A DNA stretch of 10,843 nucleotides from Rhodospirillales bacterium (lineage in GTDB: Bacteria; Pseudomonadota; Alphaproteobacteria; JAREAF01). This document shows positions 1 to 7,199 of this stretch, one piece after another; positions within the stretch are counted from its first letter, which is position 1; every line of letters begins with the position of its first letter. The notes under the pieces were generated by a model. It was not told where the DNA came from. It saw only the letters and a list, made by a program, of their open reading frames with translations, and searched no databases. The stretch is from NCBI GenBank assembly GCA_029240475.1, contig JAREAF010000049.1:1-10843 (forward strand), written 5' to 3'. Position numbers and translations under genes: made by a program.

Positions 1-36
1 CTCTCCCAGCCCGAGCGCAGGAGCTCCGGCGCATGA
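1..36 (+). CDS. Possible C-terminal tail of an upstream gene (partial)
   Basis: Frame 1 is open from the window edge and ends at the TGA at 34-36, giving an 11-residue tail (LSQPERRSSGA). That stop overlaps the ATG of the next gene as ATGA, the usual translational-coupling junction of bacterial operons. Nothing in so short a tail identifies the family. In other methylotrophs the neighbours of mfnB are other methylofuran or tetrahydromethanopterin genes, so one of these is the natural guess. An open frame of this length can occur by chance in GC-rich DNA, so confidence is low. Confidence 0.35.
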   Translation, partial: LSQPERRSSGA

Positions 37-797
37 CGCGGTTCCTCGCGAGCATCGCCTCGGTGGAGGAGCTGCCGGCCGTGCTCGAGGGCGGGGCCGA
101 TCTCATCGACGTGAAAGATCCCGGTACGGGCGCGCTCGGGGCGGCCAACCTCGACACCATCCGGTCGATCGTCCGCGATGTCGCTGGGCGTCGGCCCGTG
201 AGCGCCACCTTGGGCGACCTGCCGATGGATCCGGCATTGCTCGTGGCGTCCGCGCGCCGGACCGCGGCCGCGGGGGTGGCTTTCGTCAAGGCCGGGATAT
301 TTCCCGGTGGCGACGCCGCAACCTGCATTGCGGCACTCGGTGCGGTCGCCGCCGAGGGCGTGCGGTTGGTCGCCGTGCTGTTCGCCGACCGCGGCCCGGA
401 CGTCGCGCTCCTGGACCGGATCGCGGAAGCCGGTTTCGCGGGGGCGATGTTGGATACAGCCGGCAAAGGCGACGGCGCTCTGCCCGATCACCTGTCCACG
501 GAGCGCCTGCGCGATTTCGTGCAGCGCGCGAAGTCCCTGGGGCTGATGACCGGACTGGCCGGATCGTTGCGGCTGGAGCATGTCGCGCCGCTGGCCGCGC
601 TCGGCCCCGATTATCTGGGCTTCCGCGGCGCGCTCTGCGCGGGCGGGCGGACGAGCCGGATCGAGGCGGCACGCGTGCGGCAGGTCCGTCAGGCGCTGGA
701 TGCCGCCAGCAGCGCCACCGCCGCGGCCGGCGCGCTGATCGCGGCTGCGTCGCGCGCCTCCGGCGCCCCCTCCACCAGCTCCGCGAAATCGCGATAG
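33..797 (+). CDS. mfnB: (5-formylfuran-3-yl)methyl phosphate synthase (MfnB, DUF556 family)
   Basis: MfnB enzymes condense two glyceraldehyde-3-phosphate molecules into the furan precursor of methanofuran/methylofuran, a cytosolic cofactor step for formyl-group handling in H4MPT-dependent C1 metabolism. The 254-residue protein is a TIM barrel with the family signatures. These are the N-terminal ADLIDVKDPGTGALG (Asp26 and Lys28, the lysine matching the family's Schiff-base lysine), FVKAGIF with Lys86, and MLDTAGKGDG with Asp141 and Lys145. The C-terminal phosphate-site region GFRGALCAGGRTSRIE is also present. A GGAG at 20-23 supports the ATG at 33. Family members are usually about 235 residues. 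Here the barrel appears complete near residue 222, and the rest is an Ala/Ser-rich tail that lies antisense to the end of the next gene. Family assignment is strong; function is inferred from the family. Confidence 0.88.
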   Translation: MTRFLASIASVEELPAVLEGGADLIDVKDPGTGALGAANLDTIRSIVRDVAGRRPVSATLGDLPMDPALLVASARRTAAAGVAFVKAGIFPGGDAATCIAALGAVAAEGVRLVAVLFADRGPDVALLDRIAEAGFAGAMLDTAGKGDGALPDHLSTERLRDFVQRAKSLGLMTGLAGSLRLEHVAPLAALGPDYLGFRGALCAGGRTSRIEAARVRQVRQALDAASSATAAAGALIAAASRASGAPSTSSAKSR

Positions 798-1714
798 GGC
801 CGCCCCAGCGCGGCGGCAAGGTCGCGCAATAGGAATCGCCCCGCCCCCGCCCCGACCAGCGCCGCATCCGTCTCGAGATCGCCGCGCGAGAGCACCCGCT
901 CCGCCGCCGCGACGAGCTGCTCGAGCTGACGCCGCGCGAAGGCGTCCGCCAGCAGGCGCCATTCCGCCATGGATGCGTCGCCCAAGTCGCAGCCGACCAT
1001 CCGCGCGAGCCGGGCCGCGCTCTCCTCGGCCGACTTGCCCCGCCGGTCGGCGGTCTCGTGCAGATCGAGGCCGTCCGGCAGCGCGCCGCGCAGCCGATGC
1101 ACGTCGGCGATCGTCGCGAAATACTCGGCCATCACGCCCTGCTCCCGCCCGCGGAAGGGGATGCTCTGCGCAACCGCCATCAGCGGCGTGCGGACCGCGC
1201 CGGTATAGACCAGCTCGGCTTGGGCGAGCCGCTCCTCGTCCGTGGCGCCGGCATGACGGCCCTGCCCGTGGGCGAAGGGCACGAGATCGGTCGTGGTGCT
1301 GCCCATGTCGGCGAAGAGGCCTTGCGGCAGCCGCCGCGCCGCCCAGGCGACGCTCGCGAGCCAATTGGCGGAGGCGACGGCGCGCGGTTCATCCCGCGCG
1401 CGCTCGGGCGGCAGGAATCCGAGCGGCCCCGCCCAAATCCTCACTCCGGGCAGCCGCTCGCCGAGCAGCGCGGAGAGGCGGCGCACCCCCTCCGCCCGAT
1501 CCTGAAAGAAGTCGACGAGCTCGCCGGTCATGGTGACGGCATGCGAATCAGTGGCGCCCAGGCGCGCGAGCGCCTCATCGAGCGCCCGGTCGAGATGCTC
1601 CAATCCCAGCCAAAGGGTGCAGGGCAGCTGGATCACCGCAGCAAGGCGACCACCCTCCACGCGCGCCGCCTTCAGATGCGCGCCACCCACATCCCAGCCG
1701 ATGACCGTCGTCAT
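689..1714 (-). CDS. Hydantoinase/oxoprolinase-like H4MPT-linked C1 pathway protein (MfnF-like)
   Basis: The 341-residue protein has an ASKHA (actin/hexokinase/Hsp70) ATPase layout. There is an N-terminal phosphate loop VIGWDVGGAHLKAA (residues 4-17), a second phosphate motif LFADMGSTTTDLVPF (133-147), and an adenosine-type glycine motif ALVGAGAGRFL (285-295). The family is the 'probable H4MPT-linked C1 transfer pathway protein' group of methylotrophs and methanogens. It is homologous to MfnF, which in methanogens joins the activated furan to gamma-glutamyltyramine. I infer a matching role in methylofuran synthesis; the exact bacterial substrate is not visible in the sequence. The start chosen is the ATG at 1714-1712, preceded by an AGGAAGG ribosome site. 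A frame extension to 1807 would run into the divergent gene and adds only unrelated residues. The 3' end overlaps mfnB by 109 bp tail to tail. Confidence 0.85.
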   Translation of the reverse strand: MTTVIGWDVGGAHLKAARVEGGRLAAVIQLPCTLWLGLEHLDRALDEALARLGATDSHAVTMTGELVDFFQDRAEGVRRLSALLGERLPGVRIWAGPLGFLPPERARDEPRAVASANWLASVAWAARRLPQGLFADMGSTTTDLVPFAHGQGRHAGATDEERLAQAELVYTGAVRTPLMAVAQSIPFRGREQGVMAEYFATIADVHRLRGALPDGLDLHETADRRGKSAEESAARLARMVGCDLGDASMAEWRLLADAFARRQLEQLVAAAERVLSRGDLETDAALVGAGAGRFLLRDLAAALGRPYRDFAELVEGAPEARDAAAISAPAAAVALLAASSA

Positions 1715-1778
1715 TTCCCGGACCTTCCTGCTCTCGTCCGTTATTGCCGGAAGCCCGGCGAGGTGCAATAGAGAGGGC
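1715..1778. promoter_or_regulatory. Divergent intergenic region between MfnF-like and HisA-like genes
   Basis: These 64 bp separate two divergently transcribed genes, so promoters for both should lie here or slightly inside the coding ends. GTTATT (1739-1744) and GCAATA (1765-1770) are the only A/T-rich hexamers in it. I cannot assign clear -35/-10 pairs. The GAGAGG just before the ATG at 1779 is the ribosome site of the plus-strand gene. Confidence 0.4.
1723..1729 (-). promoter_or_regulatory. Ribosome binding site of the MfnF-like gene
   Basis: Read on the minus strand this is AGGAAGG, 8 nt ahead of the ATG at 1714. It decides the start against the longer open frame reaching 1807. Confidence 0.65.
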
Positions 1779-2486
1779 ATGGAGCTGATTCCGGTCATCG
1801 ACCTCATCGGCGGGAAGGCGGTCAGGGCCGAGCGCGGCGAGCGGGCCAGCTATCGGCCGCTCTCCTCGCAGCTCTCTGCGAGCCCGGAGCCGGAGGGGGT
1901 GCTCGCGGCCTTCCTCAAGCTGCACCCGTTCCGCACCGTCTACATCGCCGACCTCGATGCGATCGAGCGGCGCGGCTCGAACGCGACCGTGCTGCGGCGC
2001 CTCAGGGCGGCGCAGCCGCAGGTCACCTTCTGGGTCGATTGCGGCCTCAGCCAGGAGGCCGAGTGCCGATCCTGGTTTTCCCAGAACGGCGACCACTTGG
2101 TGCTGGGCAGCGAAAGCCAGACCGACCTCACCACCTTGAATGCGCTGACGGCGCGCGCGGAGGCGGACCGGCTGCTGCTCTCCCTCGACTTCCGGGGCGC
2201 CCGGTTCCTCGGCCCGCCCGCGCTCCTGGAGAAACCCACCGCCTGGCCGGACCGCATCATCTGCATGACCTTGGAGCGCGTCGGCAGCGGGTCGGGCGTC
2301 GACCTCGCCCGGCTTGCGGACCTGCAGCGGCGCGCCCCGCAGCGCAGCCTCTATGCGGCCGGCGGGGTGAAAGGCGAGGACGACCTCGCGCGCCTGCGCG
2401 CGGCGGGGGCTGCCGGCGTGCTGCTCGCCAGCGCCCTGCACGACGGCAAGCTGAGCGCGGAAGCGATCGGCAAATACAGCCGCTGA
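1779..2486 (+). CDS. HisA/HisF-related TIM-barrel protein of the C1-cofactor cluster
   Basis: A 235-residue (beta/alpha)8 barrel resembling phosphoribosyl-formimino isomerases. It opens with ELIPVIDLIGGKAVRAERG (compare HisA IPAIDLxxGKxVR) and keeps an Asp at residue 8 and a second Asp in SLDFRG (residue 137), the positions of the two catalytic acids of HisA/HisF. It ends with an AAGGV phosphate-binding turn (193-197) and GVLLASALHDG. It is too divergent to be the ordinary histidine enzyme, and no his genes are nearby. HisA/HisF-related proteins of unknown function recur in methanogens and H4MPT-using methylotrophs beside methanofuran/methanopterin genes, which matches this setting. I infer an isomerase or other sugar-phosphate step in cofactor synthesis. 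The start at 1779 has a GAGAGG ribosome site 2 nt upstream; a longer frame from 1530 is antisense to the neighbouring gene and was discarded. Confidence 0.82.
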   Translation: MELIPVIDLIGGKAVRAERGERASYRPLSSQLSASPEPEGVLAAFLKLHPFRTVYIADLDAIERRGSNATVLRRLRAAQPQVTFWVDCGLSQEAECRSWFSQNGDHLVLGSESQTDLTTLNALTARAEADRLLLSLDFRGARFLGPPALLEKPTAWPDRIICMTLERVGSGSGVDLARLADLQRRAPQRSLYAAGGVKGEDDLARLRAAGAAGVLLASALHDGKLSAEAIGKYSR

Positions 2487-2646
2487 GGGCGCAGCCCGGA
2501 CCTGCTCCGCGCTATGGAGCCGCGCAGGCCCTGCAACCCGCTCAAGCCCGGGCTTTCGCCTGCGTTTTCCCTCAGGGTCCGTCCAATGTCACAGAACCCT
2601 CGGCGGCCCCAGGCGTCTCGAAGGCGTGACCCACGGGAGGACGGAC
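2487..2646. other. Intergenic region between C1-cofactor block and dehydrogenase operon
   Basis: This 160 bp presumably holds the promoter of the downstream four-gene run. Two small dyads are visible: GCAGG-C-CCTGC (2524-2534) and the perfect palindrome AAGCCCGGGCTT (2544-2555). Neither is followed by a T-run, so they are not convincing terminators, and no clear sigma70 boxes were found. Confidence 0.3.
2635..2640 (+). promoter_or_regulatory. Ribosome binding site of the zinc dehydrogenase
   Basis: GGGAGG sits 6 nt before the ATG at 2647 and selects that codon over the in-frame GTG at 2626, which would add seven residues and place this site inside the gene. Confidence 0.65.
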
Positions 2647-3723
2647 ATGCCGCAGATGATGAAAGCCGCCGTTTTCGTCGAGCCTGGTCGCATCGCGCTC
2701 GACGACAAGCCCGTGCCGGAAATTGGGCCGCTCGACGCCCTGCTGCGGGTCACCACGACCACCATCTGCGGGACCGACGTGCACATTCTCAAAGGAGAAT
2801 ATCCTGTCCGGCGCGGCCTGACCGTCGGCCATGAGCCGGTCGGCGTGATCGAGAAGCTGGGCTCGGCGGTGCGGGGTTATCGGGAAGGCCAGCGTGCGAT
2901 CGCGGGGGCAATCACCCCGAGCGGCTACAGCAACGCCTCGCTCGCGGGCTTTCATGCGCAGGACGGGGCCGGAACGGCGCATGGCTGGAAACCGATCGGC
3001 GGCTGGAGGTTCGGAAACACCATCGACGGCTGCCAGGCCGAGTATGTGCTGGTGCCCGATGCGATGGCGAATCTCGCGCCGATTCCGGACGGGCTCTCGG
3101 ACGAGCAGGTGCTCATGTGCCCGGATATCATGTCCACGGGTTTTGCCGGCGCGGAATCGGGCGGGGTGCGCATCGGCGATACGGTCGCGGTTTTCGCCCA
3201 GGGCCCGATCGGCCTGTGCGCGACGGTCGGCGCCCGGCTGATGGGAGCTACCAAGATCATCGGGGTCGAAGCGGTACCGGAGCGGGCCGAGATGGCGCAA
3301 CGACTCGGCGCCGACCATGTAGTGAACTTCCGGACCACCGATGTCGTGTCCGAGATCCTGAGACTCACCGACGGGCGTGGGGTGGACGTGTCGATCGAGG
3401 CGCTGGGCACCCAGGCCACCTTCGAAGCCGCCCTGCGCGCGCTGCGTCCCGGCGGAACTCTCTCCAGCCTCGGCGTCTACTCCGAGGATCTGCGGATTCC
3501 GCTGGGCGCCTTCGCGGCCGGCCTCGGCGACCATCGGATCGTGACCAGCCTCTGCCCCGGCGGCAAGGAGCGCATGCGCCGGCTCATGGACGCGATTCAG
3601 TCGGGCCGTGCGGACCTGAAGGGGCTGGTGACGCATCGATTCGGGCTGGAGCAGATCGAAGCGGCCTACGACCTCTTCTCTCACCAGCGCGACGGCGTGC
3701 TGAAGGTCGCGATCACCCCCTAG
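2647..3723 (+). CDS. Zinc-dependent medium-chain alcohol dehydrogenase (secondary-alcohol-dehydrogenase type)
   Basis: This 358-residue cytosolic MDR enzyme should interconvert an alcohol with an aldehyde or ketone using a nicotinamide cofactor. Catalytic zinc ligands are visible: Cys41 in TICGTD, His62-Glu63 in VGHEP, and Asp160 in CPDIMSTGF. The Rossmann glycine motif is AQGPIGL (184-190). The four-cysteine structural zinc lobe is absent, replaced by AITPSGYSNAS. That, with GWRFGNTIDG and PDIMSTGFAGAE, closely follows the Thermoanaerobacter secondary alcohol dehydrogenase pattern. After beta-2 of the Rossmann fold (IIGVEAVPER) an acidic Glu208 stands where the NADP-binding Gly-Ser-Arg of that enzyme lies, suggesting NAD. 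A GGGAGG ribosome site supports the start. It is the first gene of a same-strand run and is followed after 80 bp by the cation ATPase. The natural substrate cannot be read from sequence. Confidence 0.88.
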   Translation: MPQMMKAAVFVEPGRIALDDKPVPEIGPLDALLRVTTTTICGTDVHILKGEYPVRRGLTVGHEPVGVIEKLGSAVRGYREGQRAIAGAITPSGYSNASLAGFHAQDGAGTAHGWKPIGGWRFGNTIDGCQAEYVLVPDAMANLAPIPDGLSDEQVLMCPDIMSTGFAGAESGGVRIGDTVAVFAQGPIGLCATVGARLMGATKIIGVEAVPERAEMAQRLGADHVVNFRTTDVVSEILRLTDGRGVDVSIEALGTQATFEAALRALRPGGTLSSLGVYSEDLRIPLGAFAAGLGDHRIVTSLCPGGKERMRRLMDAIQSGRADLKGLVTHRFGLEQIEAAYDLFSHQRDGVLKVAITP

Positions 3724-3803
3724 CGCCCGATCGCAAGTCACATCTGCCATGCGCGCGCCATCTCGGGTACAAACCGCGCACCCAAGGCTGACGCCCGCTT
3801 CCC

Positions 3804-6551
3804 ATGAATGACGCGCCGACAAGACCGCCACCAGGCACTCCCAGAACGCAATCTCAAGCAGGCAGCGTGGTTTGGCATGCCGTTCCTGCGGAGGATGCGC
3901 TACGAGCGCTCGGAGCGGACCGGAACGGCCTTTCGCACCAAGAAGCGGAGCGTCGGCTGGCGGAGGCGGGGCCCAACCGCCTGCCCGCAGCCAAGCCGCG
4001 GAGCGCATTGTGGCGCTTCCTGGCGCAGTTCAACAATGTCCTGATTTATGTGCTGCTGGCCTCCGCGGCGATCACGCTGGCTCTGGGACATGCGACGGAC
4101 GCGGCGGTCGTTCTCGCGGTGGTGGTCGCGAATGCCGTCATCGGCTTCATCCAGGAAGGCCGCGCGGAACGGGCGCTCGATGCGATCAAGAGCATGCTCG
4201 CGCCCAGAGCATCGGCGGTCCGAAGCGGCCGCCGCCTGACCGTGGACGCGGAGCGTCTGGTGCCCGGCGACCTGGTGATGCTGGAAGCGGGCGACCGGGT
4301 CCCCGCCGACCTGCGCCTGCTGCGCAGCGGCAGCCTGCGCATGGAAGAGGCGGCCCTCACCGGAGAATCGGTGCCGGTCGACAAATCACCCGAAGCGGTT
4401 CCGGCCGAGGCGCCGCTGGGCGACCGAGCCTCGATGGCCTTTTCGGGGACGATGGTCGCTTCGGGCAGCGCCACGGGCCTGGTCGTCGCGACCGGCGGAG
4501 CCACCGAGATCGGCCGCATCAGCGGCCTCGTCCAGGGAGTGGAAACGCTCATCACGCCGCTCCTGCGCCAGATGAACATCTTCGCGCGCCGGCTCACCGT
4601 CGTGATCCTTGGCGTTTCGGCGGCGGTGTTCGTCTTCGCGGTCCTTGTGCGCGCCTACCCCATCGACGAGGCGTTTCTCGCGATGATCGGCATCGCCGTC
4701 GCCGCGATCCCGGAAGGGCTGCCCGCCGTGCTGACCATCACGCTCGCCATCGGCGTGCGCCGCATGGCCGCCCGCAACGCGATCATCCGACGGCTGCCGG
4801 CGGTGGAGACCCTCGGCTCGGTCTCGGTCATCTGCACCGACAAGACCGGCACGCTCACGCGCAACGAGATGATGGTGGCGGCGGTCGCGACCTCCGACGG
4901 CACGGCCGAGGTCACCGGCACAGGGCACGACCCGAACGGGACTATTGGCGACGGCGGGGAGCTGCTTAGCGCGGACCGTCGGGCCGCGGTCGCCGAGCTG
5001 GCGCAAGCGGCGCTGCTCTGCAACGACGCCGCCTTGCACAGGACCGAGGCGGGCTGGCGCATCGAGGGCGACCCGATGGAAGGCGCGCTGATCGTTTTCG
5101 CGGCTAAGGCGGGCCTTGAGCCCGATGCCGTGCGCAACCGCTTCCCCCGCCTGGACGAGATTCCCTTCGACGCCCAGCACCGGTTCATGGCCACCCTGCA
5201 CCGGACTGAGGACGGCGCGGCCTTGCTTTGCGTGAAAGGCGCGCCGGAGCGCATTCTGGAAATGTGCCATCGCGAGCGCGGTGGGGCCGGAGATGCTGCG
5301 CTCGATCGCGATGAATGGCACCGCCGGGTCGAAGCCCTCGCAGCCGGCGGGCAGCGGGTGATCGCCTTCGCCAGCCGGCCCATGCCGGGGGAGGCGCGGA
5401 CGATCCGCCATGCCGATGCGCGCGAGGGCATGACGCTGCTGGGCCTGGTCGGCCTCATCGACCCGCCCCGCGCGGAGGCGGCATCCGCGGTGCGCGAGTG
5501 CCGAGCGGCGGGGATCCGCGTCAAGATGATCACCGGCGACCACGCCGGCACTGCGCGAGAGATCGCCCGGCAGCTCGGGCTGGAGAATTCCGACTCCGTC
5601 GCGACCGGACACGATCTCGACCGGCTCCACGATGATGCACTGCGGCAGGTCGTGGCGGAGACCGACGTGTTCGCCCGCACGAGCCCCGAGCACAAGCTCC
5701 GCCTGGTCGCCGCATTGCAGGCGGACGACGCGGTGATCGCCATGACCGGCGACGGCGTGAACGACGCGCCGGCGCTGAAACGCGCCGATGTCGGCGTGGC
5801 GATGGGGCGCAAAGGCACGGAGGCGGCCAAGGAGGCCGCCCAGATGGTGCTCGCGGACGACAATTTCGCCTCGATCGTGGCGGCCGTGCGGGAGGGGCGG
5901 ACGGTCTACGACAATCTGAAGAAGGTGATCGCCTGGACGCTGCCGACCGATGGCGGCGAGGCGCTCACCGTCATCGCCGCGATCCTGGCCGGACTGACCC
6001 TGCCCATCACCCCCGTCCAGATATTGTGGATCAATACGGTGACGGCGGTCGGGCTCGGCCTGACCCTGGCCTTCGAGCCGCCGGAGCCGAACGTGATGAA
6101 CCGGCCGCCGCGCGCCGCGTCCGAGCCGCTCCTGTCGGTCGCGTTGGCGTGGCAGATCCTGTTCGTCTCGCTCCTCTTCCTCGTCGGTGCGTTCGGTATC
6201 TTCTCCTGGGCCGAGCATCGCGGCCTGCCGCTCGAAGCTGCGCGCACCATGGTGGTCAACGCCATCGTCGCCATGGAGATCTTCTATCTATTCAGCGTGC
6301 GCTATCGGCACGGCACGTCGCTCACCTGGACGGGCGTGATGGGCACGCCGGCGGTGCTGATCGGAGTCGCGGTGGTATTCGCGCTGCAGCTGGTCTTCAC
6401 ATATGTTCCGCTCTTCCAGCGGCTGTTCGATACGCGCGCGATCGGTTGGTGGGACGGGCTCGCGGCCGCGGGCATTGGGGCCGCGCTCCTGATCGTCGCG
6501 GAGATCGAGAAGCTCATCCGGCGCAAGCTCGTCGGAGGCGCGCCCGCCTGA
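3804..6551 (+). CDS. Cation-transporting P-type ATPase (P2/IIA-like, HAD superfamily)
   Basis: A 915-residue inner-membrane pump that couples ATP hydrolysis to cation export. Domain order is as follows. A cation-ATPase N-terminal segment (about 24-70) is followed by two helices, then the actuator with LTGES (185-189), and M3/M4 with AIPEGLP (301-307). The phosphorylation loop is CTDKTGTLT (Asp346), the nucleotide domain has KGAPE (478-482), then come MITGD (575-579) and the hinge TGDGVND (648-654), with six C-terminal helices. There is no CPC motif or N-terminal CXXC, so it is not a copper or heavy-metal P1B pump. Compared with SERCA, the M4 Glu and the M5 Glu (Glu719) are kept and M6 has Asn744 and Thr747, but the Asp800 equivalent is Ala748. 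Ion selectivity is therefore uncertain; Ca2+ is the default guess for the family. The ribosome site is weak. It lies between two alcohol-oxidation genes on the same strand. Confidence 0.93.
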   Translation: MNDAPTRPPPGTPRTQSQAGSVVWHAVPAEDALRALGADRNGLSHQEAERRLAEAGPNRLPAAKPRSALWRFLAQFNNVLIYVLLASAAITLALGHATDAAVVLAVVVANAVIGFIQEGRAERALDAIKSMLAPRASAVRSGRRLTVDAERLVPGDLVMLEAGDRVPADLRLLRSGSLRMEEAALTGESVPVDKSPEAVPAEAPLGDRASMAFSGTMVASGSATGLVVATGGATEIGRISGLVQGVETLITPLLRQMNIFARRLTVVILGVSAAVFVFAVLVRAYPIDEAFLAMIGIAVAAIPEGLPAVLTITLAIGVRRMAARNAIIRRLPAVETLGSVSVICTDKTGTLTRNEMMVAAVATSDGTAEVTGTGHDPNGTIGDGGELLSADRRAAVAELAQAALLCNDAALHRTEAGWRIEGDPMEGALIVFAAKAGLEPDAVRNRFPRLDEIPFDAQHRFMATLHRTEDGAALLCVKGAPERILEMCHRERGGAGDAALDRDEWHRRVEALAAGGQRVIAFASRPMPGEARTIRHADAREGMTLLGLVGLIDPPRAEAASAVRECRAAGIRVKMITGDHAGTAREIARQLGLENSDSVATGHDLDRLHDDALRQVVAETDVFARTSPEHKLRLVAALQADDAVIAMTGDGVNDAPALKRADVGVAMGRKGTEAAKEAAQMVLADDNFASIVAAVREGRTVYDNLKKVIAWTLPTDGGEALTVIAAILAGLTLPITPVQILWINTVTAVGLGLTLAFEPPEPNVMNRPPRAASEPLLSVALAWQILFVSLLFLVGAFGIFSWAEHRGLPLEAARTMVVNAIVAMEIFYLFSVRYRHGTSLTWTGVMGTPAVLIGVAVVFALQLVFTYVPLFQRLFDTRAIGWWDGLAAAGIGAALLIVAEIEKLIRRKLVGGAPA

Positions 6552-6603
6552 GGGCAACCCGCTCGTCCGGCATGCGTTTCCCGCTCGATAGGGCGAGGGC
6601 CCC

Positions 6604-7191
6604 ATGCGGACCGGGCACGGGCGTATCATTCAACTGGCTGCGCTGCTCGGCGCTACCGCGGTCTCGTTGTCCCTCGCGGGCTGCGAATATGCCGGCCTGC
6701 TGCGCCCGAGTGTGCTCTCGCAGCTGGACCCGCTGGTGGCGCGCCTCGTCAATGAGATGCCCGAGCTCGATGCGCAGAATGAGTCCACCGTCGCCGAGCT
6801 TTACGCGCTGGGCGGCCTGGAGCATGCGCAGCCCGGCCCCGATGGCGTGATGCGGGCCGAGATCACGGTTCCGGAGTTCCACATGCTGTGGACGCCGGCG
6901 ATCATCGTGATGCCGCAAGGCGGCCCGCTCGAGCTGCGATTCTCCAATTATGACCAGTCGTCTCACGCCGCCTATCTGCCGCATAACGGCGGCCGCCAAA
7001 TGTTGGAGCTGCCGGTCGGGGCAGGCGGAATCGCACGACTCAACCTCGACGCGCCTGGGCTCTACTGGTTCGGCTGCCCGGTCGGCGACCATGTCGGACG
7101 CGGCATGCTCGGGCTCATCATCGTCAAGGGATCGGCTCCGGCCGAGGCGCGGTTAGACCGCCCGCCCCAGCCGCTTCCGCCTAGCCACTGA
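6604..7191 (+). CDS. Cupredoxin-fold lipoprotein, PQQ-dehydrogenase-associated
   Basis: A 195-residue exported protein. Residues 1-26 form a lipoprotein signal with lipobox SLAGC (Cys27). A short linker leads to a cupredoxin barrel from about residue 85. All four type 1 copper ligands can be placed: His121 in SSHAAYLP, then Cys158, His163 and Met168 in WFGCPVGDHVGRGMLG. It therefore probably binds copper and transfers electrons at the periplasmic face of a membrane. It ends 8 bp before the quinoprotein gene. That pairing resembles the small 'PQQ-associated' proteins found beside quinoprotein alcohol dehydrogenases in mycobacteria (MSMEG_3727 type), a resemblance from memory rather than a search. 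A GAGGG ribosome site at 6595-6599 supports the start. The likely role is electron acceptor for, or assembly partner of, the dehydrogenase. Confidence 0.82.
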   Translation: MRTGHGRIIQLAALLGATAVSLSLAGCEYAGLLRPSVLSQLDPLVARLVNEMPELDAQNESTVAELYALGGLEHAQPGPDGVMRAEITVPEFHMLWTPAIIVMPQGGPLELRFSNYDQSSHAAYLPHNGGRQMLELPVGAGGIARLNLDAPGLYWFGCPVGDHVGRGMLGLIIVKGSAPAEARLDRPPQPLPPSH

Positions 7192-7199
7192 GGACGAAC

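Noticed and set aside
1058..1771. Long plus-strand open frames opposite the MfnF-like gene
   Set aside because: They are Arg/Pro/Gly-rich mirror frames of GC-rich coding DNA. The minus strand has ASKHA motifs and a ribosome site.
2544..2555. Palindrome AAGCCCGGGCTT as a terminator of the HisA-like gene
   Set aside because: It has no loop, no following T-run and a short arm, and such palindromes are common in GC-rich DNA.
2572..4008. 478-codon minus-strand open frame opposite the dehydrogenase
   Set aside because: It is a shadow frame. It covers the promoter region and two gene ends and matches no family I recognise.
4386..6218. 610-codon minus-strand open frame opposite the P-type ATPase
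   Set aside because: It is a shadow frame (His/Arg/Gly-rich, no motifs) of a gene with every P-type ATPase signature on the plus strand.
3804..6551. Copper-exporting role for the P-type ATPase because of the neighbouring cupredoxin
   Set aside because: It lacks the CPC motif in the M4-equivalent helix (it has PEGLP) and any N-terminal CXXC metal-binding domain, so it is not a P1B copper pump.
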